64,000 nucleotides of DNA from [Clostridium] celerecrescens 18A (GTDB taxonomy: Bacteria; Bacillota; Clostridia; Lachnospirales; Lachnospiraceae): positions 1,612,001 to 1,676,000 of the forward strand of contig NZ_PGET01000001.1 of the NCBI RefSeq assembly GCF_002797975.1, given 5' to 3'. This document shows, piece by piece, positions 8,691-17,079 of the stretch. Both the position numbers and the translations under genes were made by a program. Numbering within the stretch: the stretch's first letter is position 1; each line of letters starts with the position of its first letter. The notes beneath the pieces were generated by a model. The model did no database searches and had not been told where the DNA came from. It saw only the letters and a list, made by a program, of their open reading frames with translations.

Positions 8691-10350
8691 GACAAGCAGT
8701 AAAGCAACAAAAAGGGGATCTTCTAATTTCCTGATCCAGGGAGCCATCCTTGCGGTGGCAGGCATTATCGTTCGGGTCATTGGCATGTTTTACCGTATCC
8801 CTCTGGCGGATATTTTAGGGAATGAAGGAAATGGTTATTACAGCTCTGCGTTTACCATTTATTCCCTCCTTTTGATTGTATCCTCCTACAGCCTGCCTAC
8901 GGCAGTATCCAAGATGATCGCCACCAGACTGGCGAGAAAAGAGTACCGCAACTCCATAAGGGTGTTAAAGGTAGCTCTGTTTTACGGTACTGTGGTAGGA
9001 GGGCTGGGAGCTGCCGTGCTCTGGTTTGGAGCGGATATATTCGCCAGCCGGTTTTTAAAAATGCCTTATACCTTCTATGCCTTAAAGACACTGGCCCCTA
9101 CCATCTGGGTGATTGCCTATCTTGGTGTGTTCCGGGGATATTTCCAGGGTATTGGGACCATGCTTCCCACGGCTATATCTCAGATTCTTGAACAGATCGT
9201 CAATGCGATCATCAGCGTATATGCAGCTTCCAGGCTGTTTCAGGCAGGGCTTCGGTCCAATCTGGTTCACGGATCAACGGAATACTCCTTTGCCCTTGGA
9301 GCAGCGGGAGGAACCATTGGAACAGGAGCAGGGGCTGTAGCTGCCCTGCTGTTTCTCCTGTTTATTTTATTCAGCTACCTGCCAATCATGAAAAAGCAGG
9401 CAAGAAGGGACAGGACAAGGCGTCGGGAATCCTATGGAGAACTTTCCGGCGTTCTTTTCATGACAGTCTTTCCCATTGTTTTAAGCAGCGTGGCTTATAA
9501 CATAAGTACCGTGATTGACAACAGCATCTATGGAAACGGCATGACGGCTATGGGCATGGGTGCTTCGGAGATTGCTTCCAACTGGGGCATAATCGGGAAG
9601 TACCAGCTTCTATTTAACATCCCGGTTGCAATTGCCAATTCCCTTGCCTCCGCTCTAATCCCATCCCTTTCAAGAGCAATGGCGGAAGGTCAGAGAGGAC
9701 AGTTAAAAAGCAAGGTTTCCATGGTGATTCGTTTTTCCATGCTCATCGCCATACCGGCTACGGTTGGTCTTACCGTACTGGCAGGGCCTATCTGTAATCT
9801 GTTATTCAGCAGGAATGACAACTCGGCTCTAATTAAGATGATGATGTACGGATCTGTGGCAGTCGTGTTTTTCTCCCTTTCCACAGTGACCAATGGAGTA
9901 TTACAGGGGATAAACCGGATGCAGACCCCCTTAAAGAATGCGATCATTTCCCTGGTCCTTCATGTAATCATCCTGTGCATCATGCTTTTCGGATTCCGGA
10001 TGGGAATTTACAGCGTGGTATATTCAAACATCTTATTTGCCCTTACCATGTGTCTCTTAAACGGAGCCGCAATCGGTCGATTTTTAAATTACAGGCAGGA
10101 AATCAAAAAAACATTTATTATTCCCATTCTGGCATCGGGGGTTATGGGAGCGGCCGCTTACGGCACTTATTTCCTTGTTCATCTGACCTTAAAGCGCAAT
10201 GCAATCAGTGTTCTTGCCGCTATAGCCATAGCTGTGGTGGTTTATGGAATTCTTCTTTTAAAACTGCGCTGTGTAGATGAAGCAGAGCTTTTAAACGTTC
10301 CGGGAGGGAAGAAGCTGGTGCGCATTGCAAGAAAATTCCATCTTATGTGA
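8677..10350 (+). CDS. SpoVB/MurJ-type polysaccharide flippase
   Basis: A 557-residue integral membrane protein with about 14 hydrophobic segments, of the MOP exporter superfamily (polysaccharide biosynthesis/SpoVB family). The N-terminus FLIQGAILAVAGIIVRVIG and the following FYRIPLADILGNEGNGYY are typical of SpoVB-like oligosaccharide flippases. These move lipid-linked glycan precursors across the membrane, for spore cortex or cell wall. It overlaps the DUF3048 gene by 14 bases. Whether it acts in sporulation or in vegetative wall synthesis cannot be decided from sequence alone. Confidence 0.85.
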   Translation: MEKNRTSSKATKRGSSNFLIQGAILAVAGIIVRVIGMFYRIPLADILGNEGNGYYSSAFTIYSLLLIVSSYSLPTAVSKMIATRLARKEYRNSIRVLKVALFYGTVVGGLGAAVLWFGADIFASRFLKMPYTFYALKTLAPTIWVIAYLGVFRGYFQGIGTMLPTAISQILEQIVNAIISVYAASRLFQAGLRSNLVHGSTEYSFALGAAGGTIGTGAGAVAALLFLLFILFSYLPIMKKQARRDRTRRRESYGELSGVLFMTVFPIVLSSVAYNISTVIDNSIYGNGMTAMGMGASEIASNWGIIGKYQLLFNIPVAIANSLASALIPSLSRAMAEGQRGQLKSKVSMVIRFSMLIAIPATVGLTVLAGPICNLLFSRNDNSALIKMMMYGSVAVVFFSLSTVTNGVLQGINRMQTPLKNAIISLVLHVIILCIMLFGFRMGIYSVVYSNILFALTMCLLNGAAIGRFLNYRQEIKKTFIIPILASGVMGAAAYGTYFLVHLTLKRNAISVLAAIAIAVVVYGILLLKLRCVDEAELLNVPGGKKLVRIARKFHLM

Positions 10351-10404
10351 TTAAAACCCAGGAAGAAGGCAGATACTATACTTACATGAAGGAGGTATCA
10401 TCTC

Positions 10405-10791
10405 ATGAAGAAGTATATGTTCTGCTTTCTTTTGTTCGTAGCGGCATCCGCCATTTGCTTAGGAATTGGTTTTGCCATTACAAAGGACAGCGTAAGGCCT
10501 GAAGAGGCTCTGCCGGGGGCAACCATAGAAACAGAAACTGTAACGGAAGCGCAGATTGTGATAAACCAGGAAGAGGTTGAACCCGTAAATGCAAAGGGCA
10601 AAGAAAAATTTTATCTTGTCTCAGAGGACGGATATCTTCTCGTCCTCTACCAGGATAAAACAACCATCTGCCTTTATACCCATATGCCCGTCACTGACTT
10701 TCCTGAGGAAGAGCGGGGGAAATTAATGGAAGGCATATGGTTTTCTTCCATGATCGAGGTATTTAATTACCTGGAATCCTATACAAGCTAA
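10405..10791 (+). CDS. Small membrane-anchored protein with BofC-C-like domain
   Basis: A 128-residue protein with one N-terminal hydrophobic segment (residues 4-24), a Glu/Thr-rich linker, and a C-terminal domain of about 60 residues (YLVSEDGYLLVLYQ to the end). The latter resembles the C-terminal BofC domain pattern of clostridial proteins. GAAGGAGG about eight bases before the ATG supports the start. In Bacillus BofC is a forespore inhibitor of the SpoIVB protease; assignment to that role here is only inference. Confidence 0.5.
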   Translation: MKKYMFCFLLFVAASAICLGIGFAITKDSVRPEEALPGATIETETVTEAQIVINQEEVEPVNAKGKEKFYLVSEDGYLLVLYQDKTTICLYTHMPVTDFPEEERGKLMEGIWFSSMIEVFNYLESYTS

Positions 10792-10799
10792 AGAAATAC

Positions 10800-10828
10800 T
10801 TGAAATGAAGGGACAAACTGGATACAAT
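10800..10828 (+). promoter_or_regulatory. Promoter of the FAD-oxidoreductase pair
   Basis: TTGAAA at 10800-10805, a 17-base spacer and TACAAT at 10823-10828, 30 bases before the start codon at 10858. Confidence 0.65.
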
Positions 10829-10857
10829 AAGTCTGTCTGAGGATACAGGAGGATTTT

Positions 10858-12111
10858 ATGAAACAACAGGTAATCATTGTAGGAGCAGGAGCTTCCGGTC
10901 TGGCAGCGGCTATCCAGGCAGCCAGACAGGGTGCTTCTGTTACCGTTTTAGAACATACAGCCAAAGCGGGGAAAAAGCTTCTTTCCACCGGAAATGGGAA
11001 ATGCAATTTAACCAATTTAATGACTCCGGATGGCGCTTACCGGGGAAGTCAGCAGGCGTTTATTAAAAAAGTGCTGGATCACATTACAGTGGAACAGACA
11101 CTGGAATTTTTCCGGGACCTGGGTCTTGTTCTTACAGACCGGAATGGATACGTCTATCCTAACACAGGACAAGCCGTCTCCGTTCTGGAAGCTCTTCTTT
11201 TTGAACTTAACCATCTTGGTGTTTCCGTCATCACTGACTGTCAGGTTGAGGAGATAAGGAAGGATTTATCCCTGATAACTTCCAAAGGAAAGAAAAAGGC
11301 AGATGCCATCATTTTAGCGGCAGGTTCCATGGCGGCTCCGAAAACAGGATCCGATGGAAGCGGTTATCAGCTGGCTAAGGCTTTGGGGCACCGCATTATT
11401 AAGCCACTGCCTGCTTTGGTACAGCTAAAGTGCAGGGAAAAGTGGTACAAACAGGCAGCCGGTGTCAGAACTGAGGCTTCTGTGACGCTTAAAATAGACG
11501 GAAAAACTGCAGCAGAAGACCGCGGGGAACTTCAGTTCACGGATTACGGAATCTCCGGAATTCCGGTTTTCCAGGTCAGCCGTTTTGCTGCCGGGGGAAT
11601 CGATACTGGCCGTCAGGTGACGGCAGAGTTGGATTTATTACCTTCCATGGATTTTAACAGTACCAGACAGCTTCTTTCGGAAAGGGCGAAGCGCTTTTGC
11701 TACCGGCCGGCGGAAGAATTTCTAAATGGTGTCTTAAATCACAAGCTTGCCCGGATTCTTTTAAAGGAAGCCGGGATCTCAGAGACGGGCTTTGTTAAAG
11801 ATATCACAACCCTGCAGATAAAAAAGCTGACCTCTGTTTTAAAGGGACTTAAAACAGAAATCCTTGCCGCCAATTCCTTTGATCAGGCTCAGGTGTGCAG
11901 CGGAGGCATTGATACCAGGGATGTGGACCCCAATACCATGGAGTCAAAACTAATTAACGGACTTTACCTGGCTGGGGAGATTCTTGATGTGGACGGCATT
12001 TGCGGGGGTTATAACCTTCAGTGGGCGTGGTCTTGCGGCATACTGGCAGGTACTAGTGCAGGAAAGGCTGTCCCTCGGGGCAGGAATGAGGAACGTAATG
12101 ATCAGAATTAA
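10858..12111 (+). CDS. NAD(P)/FAD-dependent oxidoreductase, HI0933/BaiN family
   Basis: A 417-residue flavoprotein. The Rossmann FAD-binding motif GAGASG is at residues 8-13, followed by the family segment KKLLSTGNGKCNLTN. The C-terminal part has the second dinucleotide motif region ending DVDGICGGYNLQWAW. This family (COG2081) includes YhiN and BaiN; several members are flavoproteins of unresolved substrate. GGAGG sits six bases before the ATG. It overlaps the next flavoprotein gene by 14 bases. I would not assign a bile-acid role from homology alone. Confidence 0.88.
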   Translation: MKQQVIIVGAGASGLAAAIQAARQGASVTVLEHTAKAGKKLLSTGNGKCNLTNLMTPDGAYRGSQQAFIKKVLDHITVEQTLEFFRDLGLVLTDRNGYVYPNTGQAVSVLEALLFELNHLGVSVITDCQVEEIRKDLSLITSKGKKKADAIILAAGSMAAPKTGSDGSGYQLAKALGHRIIKPLPALVQLKCREKWYKQAAGVRTEASVTLKIDGKTAAEDRGELQFTDYGISGIPVFQVSRFAAGGIDTGRQVTAELDLLPSMDFNSTRQLLSERAKRFCYRPAEEFLNGVLNHKLARILLKEAGISETGFVKDITTLQIKKLTSVLKGLKTEILAANSFDQAQVCSGGIDTRDVDPNTMESKLINGLYLAGEILDVDGICGGYNLQWAWSCGILAGTSAGKAVPRGRNEERNDQN

Positions 12112-13693
12112 TCAGTTAAAGCTGCCGGTGGATCACACAGAAGAGGCCTTATGGGCAAAGGCAGCAAAAACACTAAAAATTCCGGTAAAGGATATCCGCT
12201 CTATTCAAATAATCAAACAGTCTGTTGATGCAAGAAAAAAAGAGGAAATCCATTTTACTTACAGCATCGATGTGGAAACTACAAAAGAAGAGTCTGTGAT
12301 ACATAAAGCAAAAAGCGGAGATATTGGAATGTCGGAGATAAAAGAATACTCCTTTCCAAAGCCGGGTATCGAACAAATGGCCAGCCGGCCGGTAATCATC
12401 GGTGCCGGACCGGCCGGGCTTTTTTGTGGGCTCATGCTTGCAAGACACGGATACCGTCCCCTTCTTCTGGAACGGGGAGAATCCGTGGAAAAGCGCAGAG
12501 AGGCCGTGGACTTATTCTGGAATGGCGGGACATTAAAACCGGATTGTAATGTACAGTTTGGAGAGGGAGGCGCTGGTACCTTTTCCGATGGAAAGCTTAA
12601 TACCCTTGTGAAAGATCCCCTTATGAGGAACCGGAAGGTGCTGGAGCTTTTCGTGGAATTTGGAGCTGATCCTTCTATACTCTATGTAAACAAGCCTCAT
12701 ATCGGCACTGATGTTTTAAGCGGCATCGTGAGAGGAATGAGGGAGGAGATCATAAACCTTGGAGGAGAGGTCCGTTTTAACAGCCGTGTTACAGATTTTA
12801 TCGTAAAAGACGGCAGGATGCAGGGAGTGATGGTCGATGAAGAGGAAGAGATTCCGACAGAAGTTCTTGTACTGGCTATCGGGCACAGTGCCAGGGACAC
12901 GTTTGAAGTTCTGAATAAAAGAGGCATTCCAATGGAAGCAAAGGCTTTTGCTGTGGGCTTAAGAATTCAGCATCCGCAGGAAAGCATAAACCGTTCTCAG
13001 TACGGAACTGGTAACCATCCTGTACTTGGCCCGGCGGATTACAAGCTGACCCATCAGTGCACAAACGGAAGGGGTGTATATACCTTCTGTATGTGTCCCG
13101 GAGGATATGTAGTCAATGCCTCCTCAGAGGAACACAGGCTTGCGGTAAACGGAATGAGCTATCACAAGAGGGATGGCGTAAACGCCAACAGCGCCCTGAT
13201 TGTTACCGTAACACCAGAGGATTTTGGCAGTACAACTCCTCTTGCCGGAATCGCATATCAAAGACGGCTGGAAGAAGCGGCCTTTTTAAGCAGCAGCGGG
13301 AAAATTCCGGTCCAGCTTTACGGAGATTTTAAAAAGAATCAGCTCTCAAAGGTATTTGGCAATGTTGAACCGGCTTTTAAAGGTTTATATGATTTTGCAA
13401 ACATCAGAGAATTACTACCTGAATACTTAGCAGAATCCCTGATCCAGGGAGTAGAAGCTTTTGAACGCCGGATTCACGGCTTCTCCAGGCCAGACGCCAT
13501 CCTGGCAGGTGTGGAAAGCAGAACCTCTTCACCGGTACGCATACCAAGAGGCGATACCTTTGAATGCAGTATCAGCGGAATCTATCCATGCGGAGAAGGC
13601 GCCGGCTATGCAGGAGGGATCACTTCTGCTGCAATGGACGGCTTAAAAGTGGCAGAAGCCATTGCTTCCAGATTTGACAGGTTTTCTATATAA
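12098..13693 (+). CDS. FAD-dependent dehydrogenase, COG2509 family
   Basis: A 531-residue protein. The N-terminal 90 residues (MIRINQLKLPVD) form the small alpha/beta domain usual in the family. The FAD motif GAGPAGL follows at around residue 105, then VQFGEGGAGTFSDGKL. The C-terminal end has YPCGEGAGYAGG, the FAD-contacting motif. The start at 12098 is chosen because GAGG at 12089-12092 gives correct spacing; a longer reading frame begins inside the upstream gene. Substrate unknown. It is coupled to the preceding flavoprotein gene. Confidence 0.87.
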   Translation: MIRINQLKLPVDHTEEALWAKAAKTLKIPVKDIRSIQIIKQSVDARKKEEIHFTYSIDVETTKEESVIHKAKSGDIGMSEIKEYSFPKPGIEQMASRPVIIGAGPAGLFCGLMLARHGYRPLLLERGESVEKRREAVDLFWNGGTLKPDCNVQFGEGGAGTFSDGKLNTLVKDPLMRNRKVLELFVEFGADPSILYVNKPHIGTDVLSGIVRGMREEIINLGGEVRFNSRVTDFIVKDGRMQGVMVDEEEEIPTEVLVLAIGHSARDTFEVLNKRGIPMEAKAFAVGLRIQHPQESINRSQYGTGNHPVLGPADYKLTHQCTNGRGVYTFCMCPGGYVVNASSEEHRLAVNGMSYHKRDGVNANSALIVTVTPEDFGSTTPLAGIAYQRRLEEAAFLSSSGKIPVQLYGDFKKNQLSKVFGNVEPAFKGLYDFANIRELLPEYLAESLIQGVEAFERRIHGFSRPDAILAGVESRTSSPVRIPRGDTFECSISGIYPCGEGAGYAGGITSAAMDGLKVAEAIASRFDRFSI

Positions 13694-13694
13694 A

Positions 13695-13723
13695 TTGACG
13701 AAACCATAAAAATGATGTAAGAT
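13695..13723 (+). promoter_or_regulatory. Promoter of the proB-proA cluster
   Basis: TTGACG at 13695-13700, a 17-base spacer and TAAGAT at 13718-13723, 29 bases before proB. Confidence 0.6.
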
Positions 13724-13751
13724 ATGAAACAAAAAGAATTACAGAAAGCAG

Positions 13752-14627
13752 ATGATAATGAAGATGAACGCCACAGAACGAGAGGAACTAAAGGATAAAA
13801 AACGGATTGTGATAAAGATCGGATCCTCATCCTTAACCCATGCCTACACAGGGGATTTGAATCTGATGAAAATTGAAAAGCTGGTTCGTGTAATCAGCGA
13901 TTTAAAAGGACAGGGAAAGCAGGTGGTTTTAGTTTCCTCAGGCGCAATTGCAGCAGGACGTCAGGCTCTTGGGCACCATACCAGACCTGTAACCATATCA
14001 GAAAAACAGGCATTCGCCGCCGTAGGCCAGGCCAGGCTTATGATGGTGTACCAAAAGCTGTTTGCTGAATATAATCAAATAGCGGCACAAGTTCTTTTAA
14101 CCAAAAACACCATGGTTAATGACAGCAGCCGATATAATGCCCAGAACACCTTTGATGAACTTTTAAAACTTGGAACCATCCCCATTGTCAATGAAAACGA
14201 TACCGTATCCACCTCCGAAATTCCTCTGGTAGATAATTTCGGGGATAATGACCGGCTTTCCGCCATTGTTGCCGCATTGATCGGGGCAGATCTTTTGATA
14301 TTATTATCGGATATTGACGGTCTTTATTCTGATGATCCCAGACAAAACCCGAAGGCAGAATTTATCGGTTTGGTAAAGGAAATCACACCTAAGCTGCTTG
14401 ATATGGGAAAATCCACCTCCGGAAGCGATGTGGGTACCGGAGGCATGGCTGCAAAGCTCGCTGCCGCCCGTATTGCTACGGACAGCGGTTCTGATATGGT
14501 CATTGCTAACGGTGACCAGGTGGAGGTTATCGAGCAGATCGTAACAGGCGAAGAAAAAGGAACCCTGTTCCTGGCCCATCCAAACCATGACTTTGACTTA
14601 ATGGACTATATTAATCACGAATATTAA
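13752..14627 (+). CDS. proB: Glutamate 5-kinase
   Basis: First step of proline synthesis: glutamate + ATP to gamma-glutamyl phosphate. The amino-acid-kinase core is complete: KIGSSSLT, VSSGAIAAG, VNENDTVS, and the GTGGMAAKLAAA nucleotide-binding segment. At 291 residues it lacks the C-terminal PUA domain found in the roughly 370-residue enteric enzyme, as in many Firmicutes. Three in-frame ATGs (13752, 13758, 13764) compete and none has a strong ribosome site, so the start is uncertain by a few residues. proA lies two genes downstream. Confidence 0.95.
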   Translation: MIMKMNATEREELKDKKRIVIKIGSSSLTHAYTGDLNLMKIEKLVRVISDLKGQGKQVVLVSSGAIAAGRQALGHHTRPVTISEKQAFAAVGQARLMMVYQKLFAEYNQIAAQVLLTKNTMVNDSSRYNAQNTFDELLKLGTIPIVNENDTVSTSEIPLVDNFGDNDRLSAIVAALIGADLLILLSDIDGLYSDDPRQNPKAEFIGLVKEITPKLLDMGKSTSGSDVGTGGMAAKLAAARIATDSGSDMVIANGDQVEVIEQIVTGEEKGTLFLAHPNHDFDLMDYINHEY

Positions 14628-14637
14628 GGAGAACCCT

Positions 14638-14859
14638 ATGAATCAGGATAAGATCGACAGAATCAATACACTTTATCATAAATCAAAAGCAACAGGATTA
14701 TCAGAAGAAGAACAGGCGGAGCAGGCTGCTTTGCGAAGAGAGTATATCGAATCCATCCGCAATAGTTTACGGGGAAATTTAAACAACATTTCCATTCAGG
14801 AGGAAGACGGATCCGTAACGGATTTGGGTAAAAAGTATGGAAAAGTTGGAGAAGAATGA
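14638..14859 (+). CDS. ynzC: DUF896 / UPF0291 family protein (YnzC-like)
   Basis: A 73-residue helical protein with the family core DKIDRINTLYHKSKATGLS, EEEQAEQAALRREYI and the RGNLNNI tail. In Bacillus, ynzC lies in an SOS-regulated operon and its role is unknown. AAGGAGA lies nine bases before the ATG. The end overlaps the next gene by 23 bases. Placement between proB and the folate cyclo-ligase suggests co-transcription rather than a shared pathway. Confidence 0.9.
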   Translation: MNQDKIDRINTLYHKSKATGLSEEEQAEQAALRREYIESIRNSLRGNLNNISIQEEDGSVTDLGKKYGKVGEE

Positions 14860-15379
14860 TATCAGGCGTTTGATAAAGGAACAGCGAAAAACCTTGGAAA
14901 CGGTTACCGAGAATGTATGGAACGATGCCATCTGTGAGCAGCTTTTAAGCCTTGATGATATCCTTCGGGCGTATTGCGTTTATTGCTATGTTTCCTTTCG
15001 TCAGGAAGCAGGTACCTGGAAGTTCATGGAAGCTTTATTAAAACAGGGAAAATACATAGCAGTACCTAAGGTCGTTGGAAGGGAGCTTGAATTTTATTCC
15101 ATTTCCGGAAAAGCAGATTTAGAAGAAGGTGTTATGGGTATTATGGAGCCAAAACCAACCTGTTTAAAAATCCATGATCCGGAAGCGCCTGTGATTGTTC
15201 CGGGAGTTGCTTTTGATAAGTCCGGAAACCGGCTCGGATACGGCGGCGGATATTATGACCGTTTCTTTGAAAGAGAACCAAACCATCCCCGCATTGCCAT
15301 AGCCTACGGCTTCCAGATCTTTGACCATATTCCTACAGAACCACATGACAAACGTATGGACCGGATTATCATTCCTTAA
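14837..15379 (+). CDS. 5-formyltetrahydrofolate cyclo-ligase
   Basis: A 180-residue enzyme that converts 5-formyl-THF to 5,10-methenyl-THF with ATP hydrolysis, recycling a stored folate form. It shows the basic N-terminal ATP-binding segment (KEQRKTLE), the [20 protein letters not shown] phosphate-binding loop and the final HDKRMDRII motif. It overlaps the ynzC end by 23 bases. After its stop lies an inverted repeat CTTAAGGG/CCCTTAAG without a T run, then a copy of the window's repeat element. Confidence 0.95.
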   Translation: MEKLEKNDIRRLIKEQRKTLETVTENVWNDAICEQLLSLDDILRAYCVYCYVSFRQEAGTWKFMEALLKQGKYIAVPKVVGRELEFYSISGKADLEEGVMGIMEPKPTCLKIHDPEAPVIVPGVAFDKSGNRLGYGGGYYDRFFEREPNHPRIAIAYGFQIFDHIPTEPHDKRMDRIIIP

Positions 15380-15394
15380 GGGATTCCCTTAAGA
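15375..15394 (+). other. Stem-loop without T run after the folate cyclo-ligase gene
   Basis: CTTAAGGG and CCCTTAAG are separated by three bases around the stop codon. No U tract follows, so this is more likely an mRNA end-protection or processing stem than an intrinsic terminator, which fits continued transcription into proA. Confidence 0.5.
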
Positions 15395-15422
15395 GCAAGA
15401 AGAAACACCGTTTAAGAAACGA

Positions 15423-15466
15423 CCTTCGGGTATCCCTTTATGCCCAAAGAGCATGGGCAGGAAAGA
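15423..15466 (+). repeat. UNCG / three-arm intergenic element, copy 1 (before proA)
   Basis: Begins CCTTCGGG, then left arm GGGTAT, centre arm ATGCCC and right arm TGGGCA, followed by the purine tract AGGAAAGA. The proA ribosome site begins 11 bases after it. One of eight copies in the window; see the findings for the family comparison. Confidence 0.85.
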
Positions 15467-15489
15467 CGAAAAGATTGGAGGAACCTTTT

Positions 15490-16734
15490 ATGACGATTAC
15501 TGAAATCGGAAGAAAAGCAAAAGAAACAGCCGGAATTATAGGTATCCAGGGATCAGCAAGAAAGAATGAAGGATTAAAGGCAGCGGCAGCCGCCCTTCTG
15601 GAAGGAGAAGCGGAAATCCTCGCCGCAAACCAGGAGGATGTAATAAAAGCTGCTGCTTCCGGAATGAACGCCGGACTGATTGACCGCCTGGAACTGACTC
15701 CTGCGAGAATCGAAGCCATGGCTGACGGACTTTTATCCGTGGCTGCACTGGATGACCCGGTGGGAGAAGTGATTTCCATGAAGATCCGTCCAAACGGCCT
15801 GACCATCGGCCAGAAGCGCGTTCCTTTGGGCGTTGTAGGTATTATATACGAAGCCAGGCCCAACGTGACCGCCGATGCCTTTGGGCTCTGCTTTAAATCA
15901 GGAAATGCTGTGATCTTAAAGGGCGGAAGCGATGCTCTGGAATCCAACATGGCTATAGTTAAATGTCTCCGTACCGGCCTCAGGAATGCAGGACTTCCGG
16001 AGGATACCATCCAGCTCATTACTGATACTGACAGAGAAGTAACAAAGGAATTCATGCGACTTAGGGAATATGTGGATGTATTGATCCCAAGAGGAGGCGC
16101 CGGATTAATAAAAACCGTTGTGGATAACAGTACCATTCCGGTCATTGAAACAGGAACCGGAAACTGCCATATTTTTGTCGATGAATCCGCTGATTTTGAT
16201 ATGGCCTTAGATGTCATATTTAATGCAAAGACCCAGAGGATCGGAGTGTGCAATGCCTGCGAATCCCTGGTCATTCACAGAGCAATTGCCCCTCAGTTCC
16301 TGCCTTTATTAAAAGAGCGGCTCGCTCAGAAATCCGTAGAGATCCGGGCGGATGAAGAAGCCTGTTCCATGGCAGAAGGATTTGTCCCTGCAACCGAGGA
16401 AGATTGGGGCAGTGAATACCTGGACTATATTTTGTCCTTAAAGATTGTTGGCTCCGTGGATGAAGCGATTTCCCACATTAATCGTTATAACACCAAGCAT
16501 TCCGAGGCCATCATTACCTCAGATTATAATAACGCTCAGAAGTTTTTAAATGAGATCGATGCAGCGGCCGTTTATGTCAATGCATCCACGCGCTTTACGG
16601 ATGGATACGAATTCGGTTTTGGGGCTGAGATCGGGATCAGTACCCAAAAGCTCCATGCAAGAGGTCCTATGGGACTTAAAGAGCTGACGACCACAAAATA
16701 TATCATATATGGGGATGGCCAGGTACGTCCATAG
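15490..16734 (+). CDS. proA: Glutamate-5-semialdehyde dehydrogenase (gamma-glutamyl phosphate reductase)
   Basis: Second enzyme of proline synthesis, reducing gamma-glutamyl phosphate with NADPH. 414 residues with the aldehyde-dehydrogenase fold; the catalytic Cys is in [10 protein letters not shown], and the C-terminus has [19 protein letters not shown], typical of ProA. The start is ATG 15490 with TTGGAGG eight bases upstream; an in-frame TTG at 15475 overlaps the ribosome site and is rejected. A strong terminator follows at 16755. Confidence 0.97.
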   Translation: MTITEIGRKAKETAGIIGIQGSARKNEGLKAAAAALLEGEAEILAANQEDVIKAAASGMNAGLIDRLELTPARIEAMADGLLSVAALDDPVGEVISMKIRPNGLTIGQKRVPLGVVGIIYEARPNVTADAFGLCFKSGNAVILKGGSDALESNMAIVKCLRTGLRNAGLPEDTIQLITDTDREVTKEFMRLREYVDVLIPRGGAGLIKTVVDNSTIPVIETGTGNCHIFVDESADFDMALDVIFNAKTQRIGVCNACESLVIHRAIAPQFLPLLKERLAQKSVEIRADEEACSMAEGFVPATEEDWGSEYLDYILSLKIVGSVDEAISHINRYNTKHSEAIITSDYNNAQKFLNEIDAAAVYVNASTRFTDGYEFGFGAEIGISTQKLHARGPMGLKELTTTKYIIYGDGQVRP

Positions 16735-16754
16735 CTAGGTTAAAACATATAAGG

Positions 16755-16799
16755 AAAACAGGGAGTTTGCTACAGGAATGTGCACACCCTGTTTTTTTT
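16755..16799 (+). terminator. Intrinsic terminator after proA
   Basis: AAAACAGGG at 16755-16763 pairs with CCCTGTTTT at 16787-16795 across a 23-base loop, followed by eight T residues in total. Confidence 0.85.
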
Positions 16800-17079
16800 G
16801 TGTAAAAATCGTAAATCACCTATTAAATGTATTATCCAAAGAGGCATTGCTGGTTAAAAATAAGAAAAAATAATTGAAAACACTTGATTTATCCTCCATT
16901 ATAACTTACTATAAATCAAATTTATGCATATTGCACAAATAGTATTAAATATAATTACTGAACATGTGCTATTTGTATGAAATGAATTGATTTATTGATA
17001 ATATTAGTATATTGTAATGTTATAACTTTTACATGCCTGCGCAAGTGGCGCAGGATAAGCAAATAAGGAGGCAATCGTT
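16800..17079 (+). promoter_or_regulatory. AT-rich control region of the sugar ABC/mannosidase locus
   Basis: 280 non-coding bases. Visible elements: a TTGAAAACACTTGAT segment at 16874-16888 that resembles a catabolite-responsive element but has CA instead of the central CG; an inverted repeat ACAAATAG (16935-16942) / CTATTTGT (16969-16976) that could be an operator; several AT-rich -10-like sequences without a well-spaced -35; and a seven-base-pair stem (CCTGCGC/GCGCAGG, 17036-17054) just before the AAGGAGG ribosome site. I cannot fix the promoter. Regulation by the GntR protein at 23597 is plausible but inferred. Confidence 0.45.
17036..17054 (+). promoter_or_regulatory. Stem-loop in the 5' leader of the solute-binding protein gene
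   Basis: Perfect seven-base arms CCTGCGC and GCGCAGG with a five-base loop, ending 10 bases before AAGGAGG at 17065-17071. It is GC-rich in an otherwise AT-rich leader. It could protect the 5' end or act as a protein or RNA control site; no T run follows. Confidence 0.55.

Noticed and set aside
15475..15489. Upstream TTG start for proA
   Set aside because: It overlaps the ribosome site GGAGG; ATG 15490 has the right spacing and a ProA-like N-terminus.
16874..16888. Catabolite-responsive element before the sugar operon
   Set aside because: Only partly matches the consensus; the central CG is missing, so it is mentioned only as a resemblance.
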